Shown here: in pieces, positions 1 through 7,169 of the stretch
How positions within the stretch are numbered: the first letter of the stretch is position 1
How the letters are laid out: every line of letters starts with the position of its first letter
Assembly: GCA_014360855.1 (NCBI GenBank)
Contig: JACIWP010000066.1
Location: 1-12,368, forward strand
Length of the DNA: 12,368 nt
Direction: 5' to 3'
Origin: Anaerolineae bacterium
GTDB lineage: Bacteria > Chloroflexota > Anaerolineae > JACIWP01
Position numbers and translations under genes: made by a program
The notes under the pieces: model-generated
Seen by the model: the letters and a program-made list of their open reading frames with translations, nothing else
What the model was told of the DNA's origin: nothing
Database searches by the model: none

Positions 1-254
1 ATCCCGATGAAGGCGCCGGCGCGCTCCCAGGTGCGCCGGCGGTGACAGTGGCCGCACAACGGCATCGGGATAATGGTCCCGAACCGCTCCGTCTTACCCT
101 CGCTCTCCAGCCGCAGTGGATAGGTGACCGCGCCGGCATCCAGCTCGCCATCACAGCTCGAACAGCGCGCCGGCACCACATACTCCTTTTGCAGAGGAAG
201 GTGAAAGGAAAACCGCATCCTGCTCACCGGAGACGCCGGCCGTAGATCGGTCAT
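1..254 (-). CDS. Zinc-ribbon-like hypothetical protein (C-terminus beyond window)
   Basis: This open frame runs off the left edge, leaving 84 residues. Two Cys-x2-Cys pairs (C31/C34 and C67/C70), about 32 residues apart, look like a zinc ribbon; the second pair lies in a basic stretch (CGHCHRRR). I do not recognise the family and assign no function. In related architectures such a ribbon often precedes membrane or nucleic-acid-binding parts, but that portion is not in the window. I chose the ATG at 254 because GGAG at 268-265 sits 10 bases ahead of it. An in-frame ATG at 263 would be only one base from that site. The gene lies 20 bases after the PHP gene on the same strand, so it is probably the third gene of that operon. 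Confidence 0.6.
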   Translation of the reverse strand, partial: MTDLRPASPVSRMRFSFHLPLQKEYVVPARCSSCDGELDAGAVTYPLRLESEGKTERFGTIIPMPLCGHCHRRRTWERAGAFIG

Positions 255-274
255 CCGACCCATTCTCCTATCTC

Positions 275-1171
275 TTATGTAAGGAACACAGGATTGCTCC
301 AGGCAGTGCGCCCCAAGCGATCCACGACCTCCACCCGCACATAGGTCTGTTCCGGCCAGAGCGGCAGACACACGTGCGTGATGCCCTGGGCATTGGCCGC
401 CTTTGCCGCGGAGCAGTGCCAGCGATCTCCAACAGCGTACACCGCCACCGCCGGCGAACAGCCCACACAGACCTGATCCTCCTCCACCCACACATCCTCA
501 ATAACCGGGCCGGTGGAAGAGTAAAAGTCGCCGCGCGCCAGGGCCTGGAGAATCGCCGGCTCCGTCAGCTCCTGTGCGCGCACCATCACCCATCCCAGGC
601 CGGCGTCCATTCTCCACGGTAACCAGTGCGCATCATCCACCGCCAGCCCCCACACATGCCGGCCGGCGGTCAGAAGCTCATCCCACGTCTGCAGGCTGAA
701 GCCCTTATGGTACCCGACATCCGCCGTGCCGTTGTATATCTCGATGCCCATCATGGCCGGCACATCCAGGAGCTCCGCGCTAGTCTGGCCGGACCAGTAC
801 GGATGGGCGGCGAACACCTGGGCGCCCAGCGCGCGCAGTACGGCCGCGTCGGCCGCCAGATCGCCGGCCGCCGGCATTCGCTCCCCCGCCGGCAGGGCAC
901 CGCCGATCCCCACCACGTGATACGTGCTTCCGCGCAGGTCGTTGTGATGAATTTCAACGCCGGGGATGACGAGAAAATCCTGGCTGGAGAGACCCGCCGC
1001 ATCGGCAACGATGAGGTGGTCGGTGAAGGCGACGAAAGCATAGCCCTGCTGGCGATAAAAGTGCACCGCCTCGGCCGGCGTGCACTTCCCGTCGGAGAAG
1101 GTGGAGTGCGTATGAAGGTTCCCGCGAAACCAGTGACCGTGAGCGGAGAAAGCGGAGGGACGAAGTGTCAT
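275..1171 (-). CDS. PHP-domain metal-dependent phosphoesterase (CehA/TrpH-like)
   Basis: This 298-residue protein carries a PHP metallohydrolase domain with its metal ligands in the expected order: H20-T-H22, D27, T50-D51-H52, the GVEIHH segment with E73, H85 in YHVVGIG, H123 in AAHPYW, and a late DDAH at 179-182. PHP enzymes hydrolyse phosphoesters with a two- or three-metal centre. Members close to this type include TrpH/YciV-like nucleotide phosphoesterases and CehA-like proteins, so the substrate cannot be named. The tail ending in WSNPVFLT resembles the small beta-rich end of many CehA-like proteins. No signal peptide is visible, so it is probably cytoplasmic. An upstream in-frame start at 1258 is rejected because it would lie deep inside the preceding gene. 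The ATG at 1171 forms an ATGA overlap with that gene's stop, which implies translational coupling. Confidence 0.9.
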   Translation of the reverse strand: MTLRPSAFSAHGHWFRGNLHTHSTFSDGKCTPAEAVHFYRQQGYAFVAFTDHLIVADAAGLSSQDFLVIPGVEIHHNDLRGSTYHVVGIGGALPAGERMPAAGDLAADAAVLRALGAQVFAAHPYWSGQTSAELLDVPAMMGIEIYNGTADVGYHKGFSLQTWDELLTAGRHVWGLAVDDAHWLPWRMDAGLGWVMVRAQELTEPAILQALARGDFYSSTGPVIEDVWVEEDQVCVGCSPAVAVYAVGDRWHCSAAKAANAQGITHVCLPLWPEQTYVRVEVVDRLGRTAWSNPVFLT

Positions 1172-1368
1172 TTGTACAGTTCTACGCCGTTCGGGAGAAG
1201 CGTATCGGGAACGGGCTGGCCGGCCTTCCAGCGCTGATAGCGGGCGCAGGCGCTCCAATCCCCCTCACAATACTGCTTGATGAAAATGGTCTTGCTGGCT
1301 TCGAACCGCAGGATGCGGAACATCGGGCAGACGCTCAACCGCTCGCAGGACGGCTTCTCAGGCTCCAT
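1168..1368 (-). CDS. Small four-cysteine conserved protein
   Basis: This 66-residue protein has four cysteines in two Cys-x5-Cys pairs (C8/C14 and C35/C41). Each pair sits in a recognisable context: an SVCPMF segment, then a YCEGDWSACARY segment followed by a PVPDTLLPNG tail. I recall similar small proteins with the YC-x-G-D-x3-CARY and PDxLLPNG pattern in many bacteria, annotated only as hypothetical. The cysteines could bind zinc or an iron-sulfur cluster, which is inference. I chose the ATG at 1368 because GGAG lies six bases upstream; that GGAG follows an in-frame GTG at 1380 which is the less likely start. The stop overlaps the PHP gene start as ATGA. It is the first gene of the minus-strand operon, about 35 bases from the predicted transcription start. 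Confidence 0.8.
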   Translation of the reverse strand: MEPEKPSCERLSVCPMFRILRFEASKTIFIKQYCEGDWSACARYQRWKAGQPVPDTLLPNGVELYK

Positions 1369-1409
1369 ATGTCGCTCCACCGGGTGAGATGAAACTGCTT
1401 CCAGGCGCT

Positions 1410-1438
1410 ATTGTAAAGGATGCGAGGGCCGGCGTCAA
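1410..1438 (-). promoter_or_regulatory. Sigma70-type promoter of the minus-strand operon
   Basis: Read on the minus strand, TTGACG (1438-1433) and TACAAT (1415-1410) are separated by exactly 17 bases. Each hexamer is one mismatch from the housekeeping consensus. Transcription would begin near 1403, giving a leader of about 35 bases before the ATG at 1368. Confidence 0.7.
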
Positions 1439-1512
1439 ATCCCGTATCGCGGCACCGCAGTCGGAGAGAGTAGGAAAAAACACCCATCCATCGCCGCACC
1501 TAATCCTGGAAT

Positions 1513-1540
1513 TTGACAAACTTCTCAAAATAGATAAAAT
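1513..1540 (+). promoter_or_regulatory. Sigma70-type promoter of the radical SAM/transporter unit
   Basis: A perfect TTGACA (1513-1518) is followed after 16 bases by TAAAAT (1535-1540), one mismatch from consensus. It lies in a markedly AT-rich stretch (about 1500-1600) in otherwise GC-rich DNA. The leader to the ATG at 1649 would be about 100 bases. I see only short, unconvincing inverted repeats in it (for example CGTT-CGA-AACG near 1604-1614) and no recognisable riboswitch. About 75 bases separate it from the divergent promoter, room for a shared regulator site that I could not identify. Confidence 0.7.
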
Positions 1541-1648
1541 CGCCAAAGTCTTTTCGCTTTATATATAGTTATTATCGAATTGCCCATTTTCCCTACGCAA
1601 AGCGTTCGAAACGATCCGATAGATATCCTGCCAGAATGAGGTTGCCGC

Positions 1649-2779
1649 ATGCACGCTTCACCGCCCTCGGATGAAGCGCGTTTTCTCCCACGGTTGATCG
1701 CCTGGGAGATCACGCGCACCTGCAATTTGCGCTGTGCGCACTGCCGTGCGGATGCAGAGTGGCAGTGCTACCCGGACGAGTTGACCACGAGCGAATGCAT
1801 GGCCCTGCTGGAACAAATGGCCGAGCTGGGCCGGCCCATCATCATCCTCACCGGCGGAGAACCGCTGGCACGGCCGGACATCTTCGATATCACCCGTCGC
1901 GCCGTTGCCCTGGGTTTCCCCGTGGTGATGGGTACCAACGGCACCCTGATCACACCCGAAACAGCCCGTGAGCTGAAAGCCGCCGGCATTCGCCGCATCA
2001 GCGTCAGCCTGGACTTCCCCACCGCTGAACTGCACGACTCCTTCCGCGATGAGTCAGGCGCGTTCGAGGGGGCGCTGGCCGGCATCCGCCACGCCCAGGA
2101 AGCCGGCATCGAGGTGCAGATCAACACCACAGTGACCAAGCTCAATGTCCATTACCTGGAAGACATGCTCCGCCTGGCCGTGCAAATCGGAGCGGTAGCC
2201 TTCCACCCCTTCCTCCTGGTCCCCACCGGCCGCGGCAAGGCCCTTGAGGAGCTAGAACTTTCCCCCGAGGAATATGAGCAGACACTGGAATGGATTTACC
2301 AGCGACAGCAGGCCCTTCAGGACCATATGTTCTTTAAGCCCACCGATGCGCCGCACTACATGCGCGTTCTGCGCCAGCATGGTCATCGGGAGATACGTCA
2401 CCCGCACCAGCGCTCCGATCCCGCCGGCTCCCTCAACAGCCTGAGCCGCGGTTGTCTCGCCGGCATCGGCTTCATGTTTATCTCCCATGTCGGGAATGTC
2501 CAAGGCTGTGGCTATCTGACCGTCACGGCCGGCAATGTCCGCCAGCAGTCCCTGACGGACATCTGGCACCATTCCGAGCTGTTCCGCAACCTGCGCCAGT
2601 TCGACGCCCTGAAGGGCAAATGCGGTGCCTGCGAATACCGGCGTATCTGCGGCGGGTGTCGGGCGCGCGCCTATGAGGCCACTGGTGACTATATGGAAGC
2701 AGAACCCTACTGCGTGTATCAGCCGCGCGGCTGGGGCACATCGGGCCCCACGGCGGGCTGTAATACTCCATATCTCTGA
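1649..2779 (+). CDS. ahbD: AhbD/NirJ-like radical SAM/SPASM protein (putative heme b synthase)
   Basis: This 376-residue radical SAM enzyme has the cluster motif C25-x3-C29-x2-C32 and the SAM-binding TGGEP at 68-72. Its C-terminal SPASM-type region carries C269, C287, C325, C328, C334, C337 and C355. The RGCLAG, CGYL...GNVR and KCGACEYRRICGGCRARA segments closely match, from memory, AhbD. AhbD decarboxylates two propionates of iron-coproporphyrin III to make heme b in the siroheme-dependent pathway. AhbC, NirJ and the TIGR04053-type relatives are the main alternatives, and no other heme gene lies here to settle it. AhbD proteins I recall have Cys in the TCAPHY segment; here it is D233 (TDAPHY). 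A tail of about 16 residues after the usual end contains C371. GAGG at 1638-1641, seven bases upstream, supports the start. Next gene: the solute-binding protein, 32 bases on. Confidence 0.75.
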   Translation: MHASPPSDEARFLPRLIAWEITRTCNLRCAHCRADAEWQCYPDELTTSECMALLEQMAELGRPIIILTGGEPLARPDIFDITRRAVALGFPVVMGTNGTLITPETARELKAAGIRRISVSLDFPTAELHDSFRDESGAFEGALAGIRHAQEAGIEVQINTTVTKLNVHYLEDMLRLAVQIGAVAFHPFLLVPTGRGKALEELELSPEEYEQTLEWIYQRQQALQDHMFFKPTDAPHYMRVLRQHGHREIRHPHQRSDPAGSLNSLSRGCLAGIGFMFISHVGNVQGCGYLTVTAGNVRQQSLTDIWHHSELFRNLRQFDALKGKCGACEYRRICGGCRARAYEATGDYMEAEPYCVYQPRGWGTSGPTAGCNTPYL

Positions 2780-2811
2780 TCAACCATACCACACGTAGGA
2801 GGCACAGCGAC

Positions 2812-4491
2812 ATGCATCCACACCCTCTACTCCGCAGTATCCTGTTCGTCGTTTTGCTGACATCCCTGGTCCTGGCCGGCTGTTCCGCACCCGCGCCGGC
2901 CGTCCAGCCCCAACCCACACAGGCCGTCGCCCCCACAGCGACCGCCCTGCCGCCCACGCCGGCACCCACACCCACCACCGCCCCGATGGTCCTTACCATG
3001 GCACTGTCCAGGGAACCCAAAACTCTCGACCCACAGCTTGCCAGCTCTTCCGCCGAGACCAGCTTGCTGGCGCTCTTCTTTGACACGCTGGTCTACCGCA
3101 CGCTGGACAATCAGTACAAACCCCTGCTGGCAAAGGATTGGGCCTTCTCCGACGACGGACTTTCCGCCACCTTCCATTTGCGGGAGGGGGTGGTCTTCCA
3201 CGACGGCACTCCGCTGAATGCAGATGCGGTCGTCTTCACCTTCCAGCGCTTCACCAAAGTGGGAAGCAAGCGCTCTCCCCTGGCCGGCGAGCTTCAAAAC
3301 ATCGCCAGTATCGAAAAAGTGGACGACCTGACCGTGACCTTCCACTTTACATCACCCTCCGCCACCTTTTTGAACGCCATCAGCCAGCCCTACGCTGGCA
3401 TCCTTTCCCCCACCGCGGTGGAAAAGGCCGGTGAGGCATTCGGCCAGCATCCTATCGGTACCGGCCCCTTCACGCTGGCGGAGTGGAACGCCGGCCAATC
3501 CCTGGTGTTGACGCCGTTCGACAAATTCGCCTGGCCGCCGGCGGACGTTGCCAACCCAGGTCGGCCGTACCTGGACAAGCTGGTGCTGAAAATCATCCCC
3601 GACAGCACGGCCCAGGTCAACGCGTTGAAAGCCGGCGAGGTGGATATCGCCTACGTGACATCCGCAGACGCCATCAGCGAATTGGAAAACGACCCGAACA
3701 TCACCCTCCTGGACATCCCCAGCAATGGTCTCTATTATTTGGCCTTCAACCTGCAGAAACCCCCGCTGGACCAGCTCAAGGTGCGCCGGGCGCTTTCCCA
3801 TGCGATCAATAAGGCTGAGATCGTCTCCATTGCCTTTCATGACCTGGCCAAGCCCGTCTTTACCCTGCTCCCACCCAATGTCCCGGGGGCATCCCCGGAA
3901 CTGGAAGCCTACGAGCTGAAATACGATCCAGCGAAGGCCCGTCAGCTCTTGGCGGAGGCCGGCCTCACCGTTGACGCCGACGGGCAGGTGCTCTGGCAAG
4001 GCCAGCCTCTGCGCTTGAAGCTCATCACCTATTCCAGCCCGCTGAACAGCGCCATCGCCACCCTGTTGGAGTCGCAGTTGCGCGCCATCGGCGTCGGACT
4101 GGATGTCCAGCAGATGGAGGTCGCCGGCGCCACCGAGGCGGCGAACAAAGGCCAGCATGACCTGCTCCTCTGGCGCTATGATTGGACGGACCCGGATGCG
4201 CTGGCCATGTGGTTCTCCTCGGACCGCATCGGCGCCGGCAACCGCGCCTTCTACCGCAACCCAGAGGTAGATGCCCTGCTGAAACAGGGGAAAATGGAGC
4301 TTGACCAGTCCAAGCGCATCCCGCTGTATATCGAGGCCCAGAAGCGCATCCTCCAGGATGCGGTCTGGCAGCCGCTGGCCACACCGCTTTCCAAGGTGGC
4401 GGTGCGCGCTTCGATCCAAAACCTGCACGTGGTCTCGCTCGGCCGGCTCCTGTTCAACGACGTGACCATCGCCGGCGCATCGGCACGGTAA
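2812..4491 (+). CDS. ABC transporter solute-binding lipoprotein, peptide/nickel family (SBP_bac_5)
   Basis: This 559-residue protein has a hydrophobic signal (residues 8-22) ending in the lipobox L21-A-G-C24, so it should be processed by signal peptidase II and anchored by a lipidated cysteine. A linker of about 35 residues rich in Pro, Thr and Ala follows, then the family-5 binding fold from about residue 60. Hallmarks are the REPKTLDPQ entry, the HDGTPLNADAVVFTFQRF signature at 130-147, and a GTGPF segment. Family members bind oligopeptides, nickel complexes, heme or sugars, and sequence alone does not tell which. AGGAGG at 2797-2802, nine bases ahead, is the strongest ribosome-binding site in the window. 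It lies between the radical SAM gene and two permeases, so it is the extracellular receptor of that importer. Confidence 0.93.
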   Translation: MHPHPLLRSILFVVLLTSLVLAGCSAPAPAVQPQPTQAVAPTATALPPTPAPTPTTAPMVLTMALSREPKTLDPQLASSSAETSLLALFFDTLVYRTLDNQYKPLLAKDWAFSDDGLSATFHLREGVVFHDGTPLNADAVVFTFQRFTKVGSKRSPLAGELQNIASIEKVDDLTVTFHFTSPSATFLNAISQPYAGILSPTAVEKAGEAFGQHPIGTGPFTLAEWNAGQSLVLTPFDKFAWPPADVANPGRPYLDKLVLKIIPDSTAQVNALKAGEVDIAYVTSADAISELENDPNITLLDIPSNGLYYLAFNLQKPPLDQLKVRRALSHAINKAEIVSIAFHDLAKPVFTLLPPNVPGASPELEAYELKYDPAKARQLLAEAGLTVDADGQVLWQGQPLRLKLITYSSPLNSAIATLLESQLRAIGVGLDVQQMEVAGATEAANKGQHDLLLWRYDWTDPDALAMWFSSDRIGAGNRAFYRNPEVDALLKQGKMELDQSKRIPLYIEAQKRILQDAVWQPLATPLSKVAVRASIQNLHVVSLGRLLFNDVTIAGASAR

Positions 4492-4506
4492 TCATGGGAT
4501 GCCCCG

Positions 4507-5451
4507 ATGCTGAGCCTGCTCCTGCGGCGCTTCCTCTGGGGCTTTCTGGGCATGCTGGCGGTATCGCTGTTGGTGCTGGGCTTGTTCCGCCTGGCGCCCG
4601 GCGATGCCGCCACCATCATGGCCGGCGAGCACGGTTCCGCCGATGACCTCGCCGGCCTGCGCGCCCAGCTCGGCCTCAGCGCCTCCGTCCTGCAAAGCTG
4701 GAGTGGATACTGGACGAACATCCTGCTCCATGGCGATCTCGGCCGTTCGCTGTACAGCAGGAGGCCGGTCGCCGGCGAGATACTGGCGCGCGCCCCGTAC
4801 ACCGTCGTCCTTGCCCTCGCCGCCATGATCATCGCCCTCGGCCTCGGCATCCTCGCCGGCCTGCTGGCCGCTCTCCATCAGGGTTCCTGGCTGGATATAT
4901 CATTGAGCGGTATTTCGGTCATCGGCATGGCAGTTCCCCGCTTCTGGCTTGCCCTGATGCTCTCCCTGGTCTTTTCCGTGCACCTGGGATGGCTGCCGGT
5001 CGCCGGCGCCGAAAGCCCCCGCCATCTGATCCTGCCGGCCCTTTGCCTGGGCCTGCCCTCGGCCGCCTCCTTTGCTCGCCTGGTGCGCGCCAATGCGCTG
5101 GATGTCCTGCACAGCAGTTTTCTCATGGTCGCCAGGGCCAAAGGATTGCCGCCGGCGCTGTGGGTCACACGCCACCTCCTGCGCAACTGTCTCATCCCCA
5201 CCCTGACCTTGGCCGGCATCCACTTCGGCCATCTTCTGGGCGGGACCTTTATCATCGAGACATTGTTCGGATGGCCGGGGCTGGGACGTCTGACGGTCCA
5301 GGCGGTGCTGGACCGAGACTGGCCCATCGTCGCCGGCGCCGCGATAGCCATGACAGTGGTCTTCACCCTTATCAACCTGGCCACAGATATCCTCTACGGC
5401 CTGCTGGATCCGAGACTGCAGGCTGTGCAAAATGGGGGGCGGCCGGCATGA
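4507..5451 (+). CDS. DppB/NikB-type ABC transporter permease
   Basis: This 314-residue inner-membrane permease is of the usual length for the DppB/OppB/NikB class. It has an N-terminal membrane segment at about 8-29, then a periplasmic loop with the family's GDLGRSL motif (76-82), and a group of membrane helices from about residue 98. The cytoplasmic EAA loop that docks with the ATPase is at about 208-230 (ARAKGL through NCLIP), and the hallmark ETLFGWPGLGRL is at 251-262. It starts 15 bases after the binding-protein gene, with only a weak ribosome-binding site. Its stop overlaps the next permease start as ATGA, so the two are probably made in step. DppB-type proteins form a heterodimer with a DppC-type partner. 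Confidence 0.93.
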   Translation: MLSLLLRRFLWGFLGMLAVSLLVLGLFRLAPGDAATIMAGEHGSADDLAGLRAQLGLSASVLQSWSGYWTNILLHGDLGRSLYSRRPVAGEILARAPYTVVLALAAMIIALGLGILAGLLAALHQGSWLDISLSGISVIGMAVPRFWLALMLSLVFSVHLGWLPVAGAESPRHLILPALCLGLPSAASFARLVRANALDVLHSSFLMVARAKGLPPALWVTRHLLRNCLIPTLTLAGIHFGHLLGGTFIIETLFGWPGLGRLTVQAVLDRDWPIVAGAAIAMTVVFTLINLATDILYGLLDPRLQAVQNGGRPA

Positions 5452-6344
5452 ACCACGTCATTGAGTGGACATCTCGACGTCAAACGGATCTCTGGGATGT
5501 GCCGCTCCCCCTCACAGGGCGGGTAAGAGCACGCCGCTGGCCGCCGTCGTTCCTTATTGGAGGGTTGATATGCGGCCTGATGGCAATACTCGCCTTGACC
5601 GCTCCCCTGCTCGCGCCATATGACCCGAACGCCGTCCGTTCAGCAGAGCGGCTTCTTCCCCCGTCGCCGGCGCACCTGCTCGGCACAGACCGCTACGGAC
5701 GAGATATGCTCTCGCGCCTCCTGTTCGCGGCGCGCCTGGACCTGTGGAGCGCCAGCCTGGCAGTGTTATGCTGTGCCGGCATCGGCGTCCCGCTGGGCAT
5801 GGCCGCCGGCTACGCCGGCCGCTGGATCGATCAGGTGTTATCCCGCCTGATGGACATCTGGCTGTCCGTACCGGGCATGCTGGTGGCCATCGTGACCGTC
5901 GCCGTCGTCGGCCCGTCGCTGACCAACGCCATGCTGGCAGTGGGAATTATGACTGTCCCGATCCTGTTCCGCACCACCCGCGCCGGCGTGCTGGCCTGTT
6001 TGTCGCAGGAATACGTCGAGTCCGCGCGGGCCGCCGGCGGTTCCCACTGGCACATCCTGCGCCGGCACATCCTCCCCAACAGCCTCTCGACCATCCTGGT
6101 GACCACCACCCTTCAGTATGGAGTGATCCTCCTGGCAGGAAGCGGGCTGAGCTTCCTCGGCTTTGGCGCGCAACCACCCCAACCCGAATGGGGTGCCATG
6201 CTGGCAGAAGGGAAGTCCTACTTACATACGGCCTGGTGGCTCACCCTTTTCCCGGGCCTCATGCTGGCGCTTGCGGTCCTCGGGATCAATCTGCTGGGCG
6301 ATGGCCTGCGTGACCTCTCGGACCCCGTCATCCGACGGCGCTGA
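5448..6344 (+). CDS. DppC/NikC-type ABC transporter permease
   Basis: This 298-residue partner permease has a cytoplasmic N-terminus, a first membrane segment at about 35-56, and the class signature LGTDRYGRDMLSR at 78-90. The EAA loop is at about 189-210 (YVESARAAG to RRHILPN), the LSFLGFGAQPPQPEWGAML segment is at 234-252, and it ends with NLLGDGLRDLSDP. The frame is open further upstream, but the ATG at 5448 is preferred: it overlaps the DppB stop as ATGA, follows a G-rich ribosome-binding site, and gives the usual family length. It completes the membrane channel of the importer. No DppD/DppF-type ATPase gene follows; the next gene is a regulator with its own promoter, so energy must come from ATPases encoded elsewhere. 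Confidence 0.93.
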   Translation: MNHVIEWTSRRQTDLWDVPLPLTGRVRARRWPPSFLIGGLICGLMAILALTAPLLAPYDPNAVRSAERLLPPSPAHLLGTDRYGRDMLSRLLFAARLDLWSASLAVLCCAGIGVPLGMAAGYAGRWIDQVLSRLMDIWLSVPGMLVAIVTVAVVGPSLTNAMLAVGIMTVPILFRTTRAGVLACLSQEYVESARAAGGSHWHILRRHILPNSLSTILVTTTLQYGVILLAGSGLSFLGFGAQPPQPEWGAMLAEGKSYLHTAWWLTLFPGLMLALAVLGINLLGDGLRDLSDPVIRRR

Positions 6345-6376
6345 ACACAGCCCATAGGGGAGACGGGCCGTGACTT

Positions 6377-6405
6377 TTGCCGATGCACTGCCCCGATGTT
6401 ATAAT
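6377..6405 (+). promoter_or_regulatory. Sigma70-type promoter of the regulator/nitroreductase unit
   Basis: TTGCCG (6377-6382) and a perfect TATAAT (6400-6405) are separated by 17 bases. The predicted start near 6412 gives a leader of about 50 bases. This separates the regulator from the upstream permease genes, although no clear terminator is visible after the permease stop at 6344. Confidence 0.7.
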
Positions 6406-6461
6406 ACTTTCCATCACGGCGCCGGCATCCCATCCGCCGGCAGCCTGCTGTAGAGGAATGC

Positions 6462-7169
6462 ATGAATACCATTCACCCGGAGCCACCAGAACCGTACCAG
6501 CGTTGGATCACACCTAAAGAGGCCAGCCGCATCCTCGGGGTCCATCCGACCACCCTGCGGCTGTGGACCCGGCAGGGCAAACTGCCGGCGTACCGCACAC
6601 CCGGCGGCCACCGTCGGTTCGACCTGCGCGATATCCAGCGCCTGCTGGAAGAAGGCCAGCGCCAAACCCAGGAAACCGTCATCCACTATGCCGAGGAAAA
6701 GGCCCTGGCAGTGGCACGCAGCCAGATCACCGGCCAGCTCATCTCGCGCGAGCACTGGTATCCGCATATCCAGGACGATGCCCGCTCCTATCATCGCGAG
6801 TTAGGCCGGCGCATGCTCGGCCTGCTGGTCCAATATGTCGCCCGCGAGAATTCCCACGAGCGCATCATCACAGAGGGCCGGCGGGTCGCCGCAGACATGG
6901 CCGCCCATAACATGCGTATGGGTCTCTCGCTGACGGATGCGGTGCGCGCCTTTATGTACTTCCGCGACTCGCTCATTGATGCGCTGGTGCCGGCGCTCAG
7001 CTCCCCCGGCGAAATGGACGGGGATGACCTGGTCATCTACCGCAAAGCGCGCGCGTTCCTGAACGACATGCTCTGCACCCTGCTGGAATCCTTCGCCCAG
7101 GCCGGACTGCAGTCCAGCTCACGGGATGCCTTCCCCCCTTCACCTACGGCCCAGGGACAGGAAGAATGA
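6462..7169 (+). CDS. Excisionase/MerR-type HTH regulator with helical C-terminal domain
   Basis: This 235-residue protein begins with a winged helix-turn-helix of the MerR/BldC/excisionase class at about 15-62. The ITPKEASRILGVHPTTLRLW helix pair and the wing RTPGGHRRF followed by DIQRLL are diagnostic. Residues about 75-212 are predicted to be almost all helical. Segments such as GRRVAADMAAHNMRMGLSLTDAVRAF resemble the RsbRD/sensor-kinase N-terminal helical domain, though this is a visual match only. The last 20 or so residues look disordered. No metal- or ligand-binding cysteines of classical MerR sensors are present. GAGG six to seven bases ahead supports the start. Its stop overlaps the nitroreductase start (ATGA), so the two are translated together; the regulator may control that gene or itself. 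Confidence 0.85.
   Translation: MNTIHPEPPEPYQRWITPKEASRILGVHPTTLRLWTRQGKLPAYRTPGGHRRFDLRDIQRLLEEGQRQTQETVIHYAEEKALAVARSQITGQLISREHWYPHIQDDARSYHRELGRRMLGLLVQYVARENSHERIITEGRRVAADMAAHNMRMGLSLTDAVRAFMYFRDSLIDALVPALSSPGEMDGDDLVIYRKARAFLNDMLCTLLESFAQAGLQSSSRDAFPPSPTAQGQEE

Noticed and set aside
1172..1258. Longer start of the PHP protein at 1258
   Set aside because: It would read through most of the upstream small gene in another frame and adds a low-complexity Arg-rich leader unlike PHP proteins; the ATGA overlap at 1171 is the better start.
1649..2811. Radical SAM/SPASM protein as a maturase of a ribosomal peptide
   Set aside because: No precursor-like small gene lies in the leader (1541-1648) or in the 32-base gap to the next gene. 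A 12-codon frame starting at 1636 overlaps the gene start and is not peptide-like. The sequence fits the heme-type subfamily better.
3352..4428. Long minus-strand open frame of 358 codons opposite the solute-binding protein, plus similar frames at 626-1237, 4251-4850 and 5744-6313
   Set aside because: They mirror the codon structure of clear genes in GC-rich DNA, have no recognisable domains, and lack suitable ribosome-binding sites.
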